Assembly: GCA_002686115.1 (NCBI GenBank)
Contig: NZAF01000142.1
Coordinates: forward strand, 1 to 13,028
From: Halobacteriovorax sp.
GTDB lineage: Bacteria; Bdellovibrionota; Bacteriovoracia; Bacteriovoracales; Bacteriovoracaceae
Direction of reading: 5' to 3'
DNA length: 13,028 nucleotides
Position 1 is the stretch's first letter. Every line of letters starts with the position of its first letter. The position numbers and the translations under genes are program-made. The notes beneath the pieces are model-generated. The model had not been told where the DNA came from, ran no database searches, and saw nothing but the letters and a program-made list of their open reading frames with translations. Shown one piece after another: positions 12,461 through 13,028 of the stretch.

Positions 12461-13028
12461 ATGCCAGAAATAGAATCAATTATTCAGCTCCTCATTATGG
12501 GAATCATAGTATTTCTCATATTATGTTTTCGTTATTTCTTAACTTCAAAAATTAGTTACTACAAGCAATATGGTCAGGCACTAAAAGCAAAAATTATAGC
12601 TTTTAAAGAAGAAACTAAAAGAAGAAGTAACGGAAATGGAAGTACAAGTTACGTAACAACAATCTGCCCCGTAATAGAATATTATAAAGATGGTGAAAGA
12701 GTGCTGTTTCTTGGTACGAATCAAAACTACCTATCCCACGAAATTGGCAAGGAAGTTGATATCTATGCATTAAAAGAAGATGGAAAACACTTTGCACTAC
12801 AAAAAGATAATATCTATGTACTCTTTTCAAGGGCCGCTCTCATATTTTTACTCATTCCCCTAACATTCATCTATTTAAATAAAGCACAAATAATATATAA
12901 AATTCTATTCCCTTTTTTAGGCCCTCTACTTTTAATTCCGCTCATCATGACTATAAGAAACACAATGAAAAGAAATGCACTTAAAGAAGGATATGATGGC
13001 CCACTGATGCCTCTCATTTTTGATAAGA
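12461..13028 (+). CDS. Partial gene (5' part): DUF3592-like membrane protein
   Basis: An open frame of 189 codons runs from ATG 12461 to the window edge. A membrane segment at about 7-27 is followed by a soluble beta-rich domain (residues about 38-118), with KAKIIAFKEETKRR, TTICPVIEYYKDGERVLFLGTNQ and EIGKEVDIYAL in the order of the DUF3592 fold. Two more membrane segments follow at about 121-139 and 145-165. DUF3592 proteins are membrane proteins of unknown role, and this assignment is by pattern only. AAAAGG sits only 2 nt before the ATG, which is tight. No strong promoter is seen; TATATC at 12443 is the best -10-like element. The C-terminus lies outside the window. Confidence 0.72.
   Translation, partial: MPEIESIIQLLIMGIIVFLILCFRYFLTSKISYYKQYGQALKAKIIAFKEETKRRSNGNGSTSYVTTICPVIEYYKDGERVLFLGTNQNYLSHEIGKEVDIYALKEDGKHFALQKDNIYVLFSRAALIFLLIPLTFIYLNKAQIIYKILFPFLGPLLLIPLIMTIRNTMKRNALKEGYDGPLMPLIFDK

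Noticed and set aside
12615..12830. 71-aa open frame on the minus strand
   Set aside because: Antisense to the DUF3592-like gene, whose frame is open from 12461 to the edge with membrane segments and a family-like domain.

Overview
The window is AT-rich chromosomal DNA, densely packed with short one- to two-gene transcription units on both strands. There are no tRNA or rRNA genes, insertion sequences, CRISPR arrays or phage genes. The proteins are typical of a Gram-negative bacterium: Sec and Tat signal peptides, a lipobox, a group II truncated globin, a HiPIP, a Bpt-type leucyltransferase and a Tas-type aldo-keto reductase. The AT-rich coding style, the secreted nuclease and several unassignable secreted Cys-containing proteins fit Bdellovibrionota (a Bacteriovorax/Halobacteriovorax-like predator). 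This assignment is an inference from protein character, not from a marker gene.

Layout, left to right. Positions 1-825 (-) hold the N-terminal 275 codons of an unrecognised membrane-anchored or exported protein. A DEDDh exonuclease (986-1756) and a DUF309 protein (1763-2209) form a + strand pair. Facing them, a group II truncated hemoglobin (2204-2638) is translationally coupled to an ASCH-domain protein (2638-3087). A VC0807-like membrane protein (3196-3915) and a Tas-like aldo-keto reductase (3925-4965) follow on +, overlapped tail to tail by a VOC-family protein (4946-5326, -). Next come a helical protein with a CxxCxxC motif (5455-6072), a secreted six-Cys protein (6166-6708) and its terminator, and a stand-alone FabH-like synthase (6780-7793, -).

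From 7943 an exported endonuclease I is followed 2 nt later by a very basic lipoprotein. A small unknown gene (9255-9431, -) faces them. An SRPBCC-like protein (9606-10064) overlaps by GTGA a DTW-domain tRNA-uridine aminocarboxypropyltransferase (10061-10630). A Tat-exported HiPIP (10663-11013, -), an aspartate/glutamate leucyltransferase (11156-11851, +), a secreted protein (11848-12309, -) and a partial DUF3592-like membrane protein (12461 to the right edge, +) complete the window.

The functions are mostly housekeeping or stress-related: redox (globin, HiPIP, Tas), nucleic-acid processing (exonuclease, endonuclease I, acp3U tRNA modification), N-degron protein turnover and fatty-acid initiation. 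No obvious new multi-gene system is visible. The more interesting signals are in gene architecture. Three genes have no Shine-Dalgarno sequence and carry a -10-like element exactly 6 nt before the ATG, which predicts leaderless mRNAs. Four of six convergent gene pairs overlap at their 3' ends. One minus-strand terminator lies inside the 3' end of the opposing coding sequence. A perfect palindrome and a 5'-end hairpin occupy the divergent promoter region at 9460-9600. No stretch longer than 300 bases lacks a gene.
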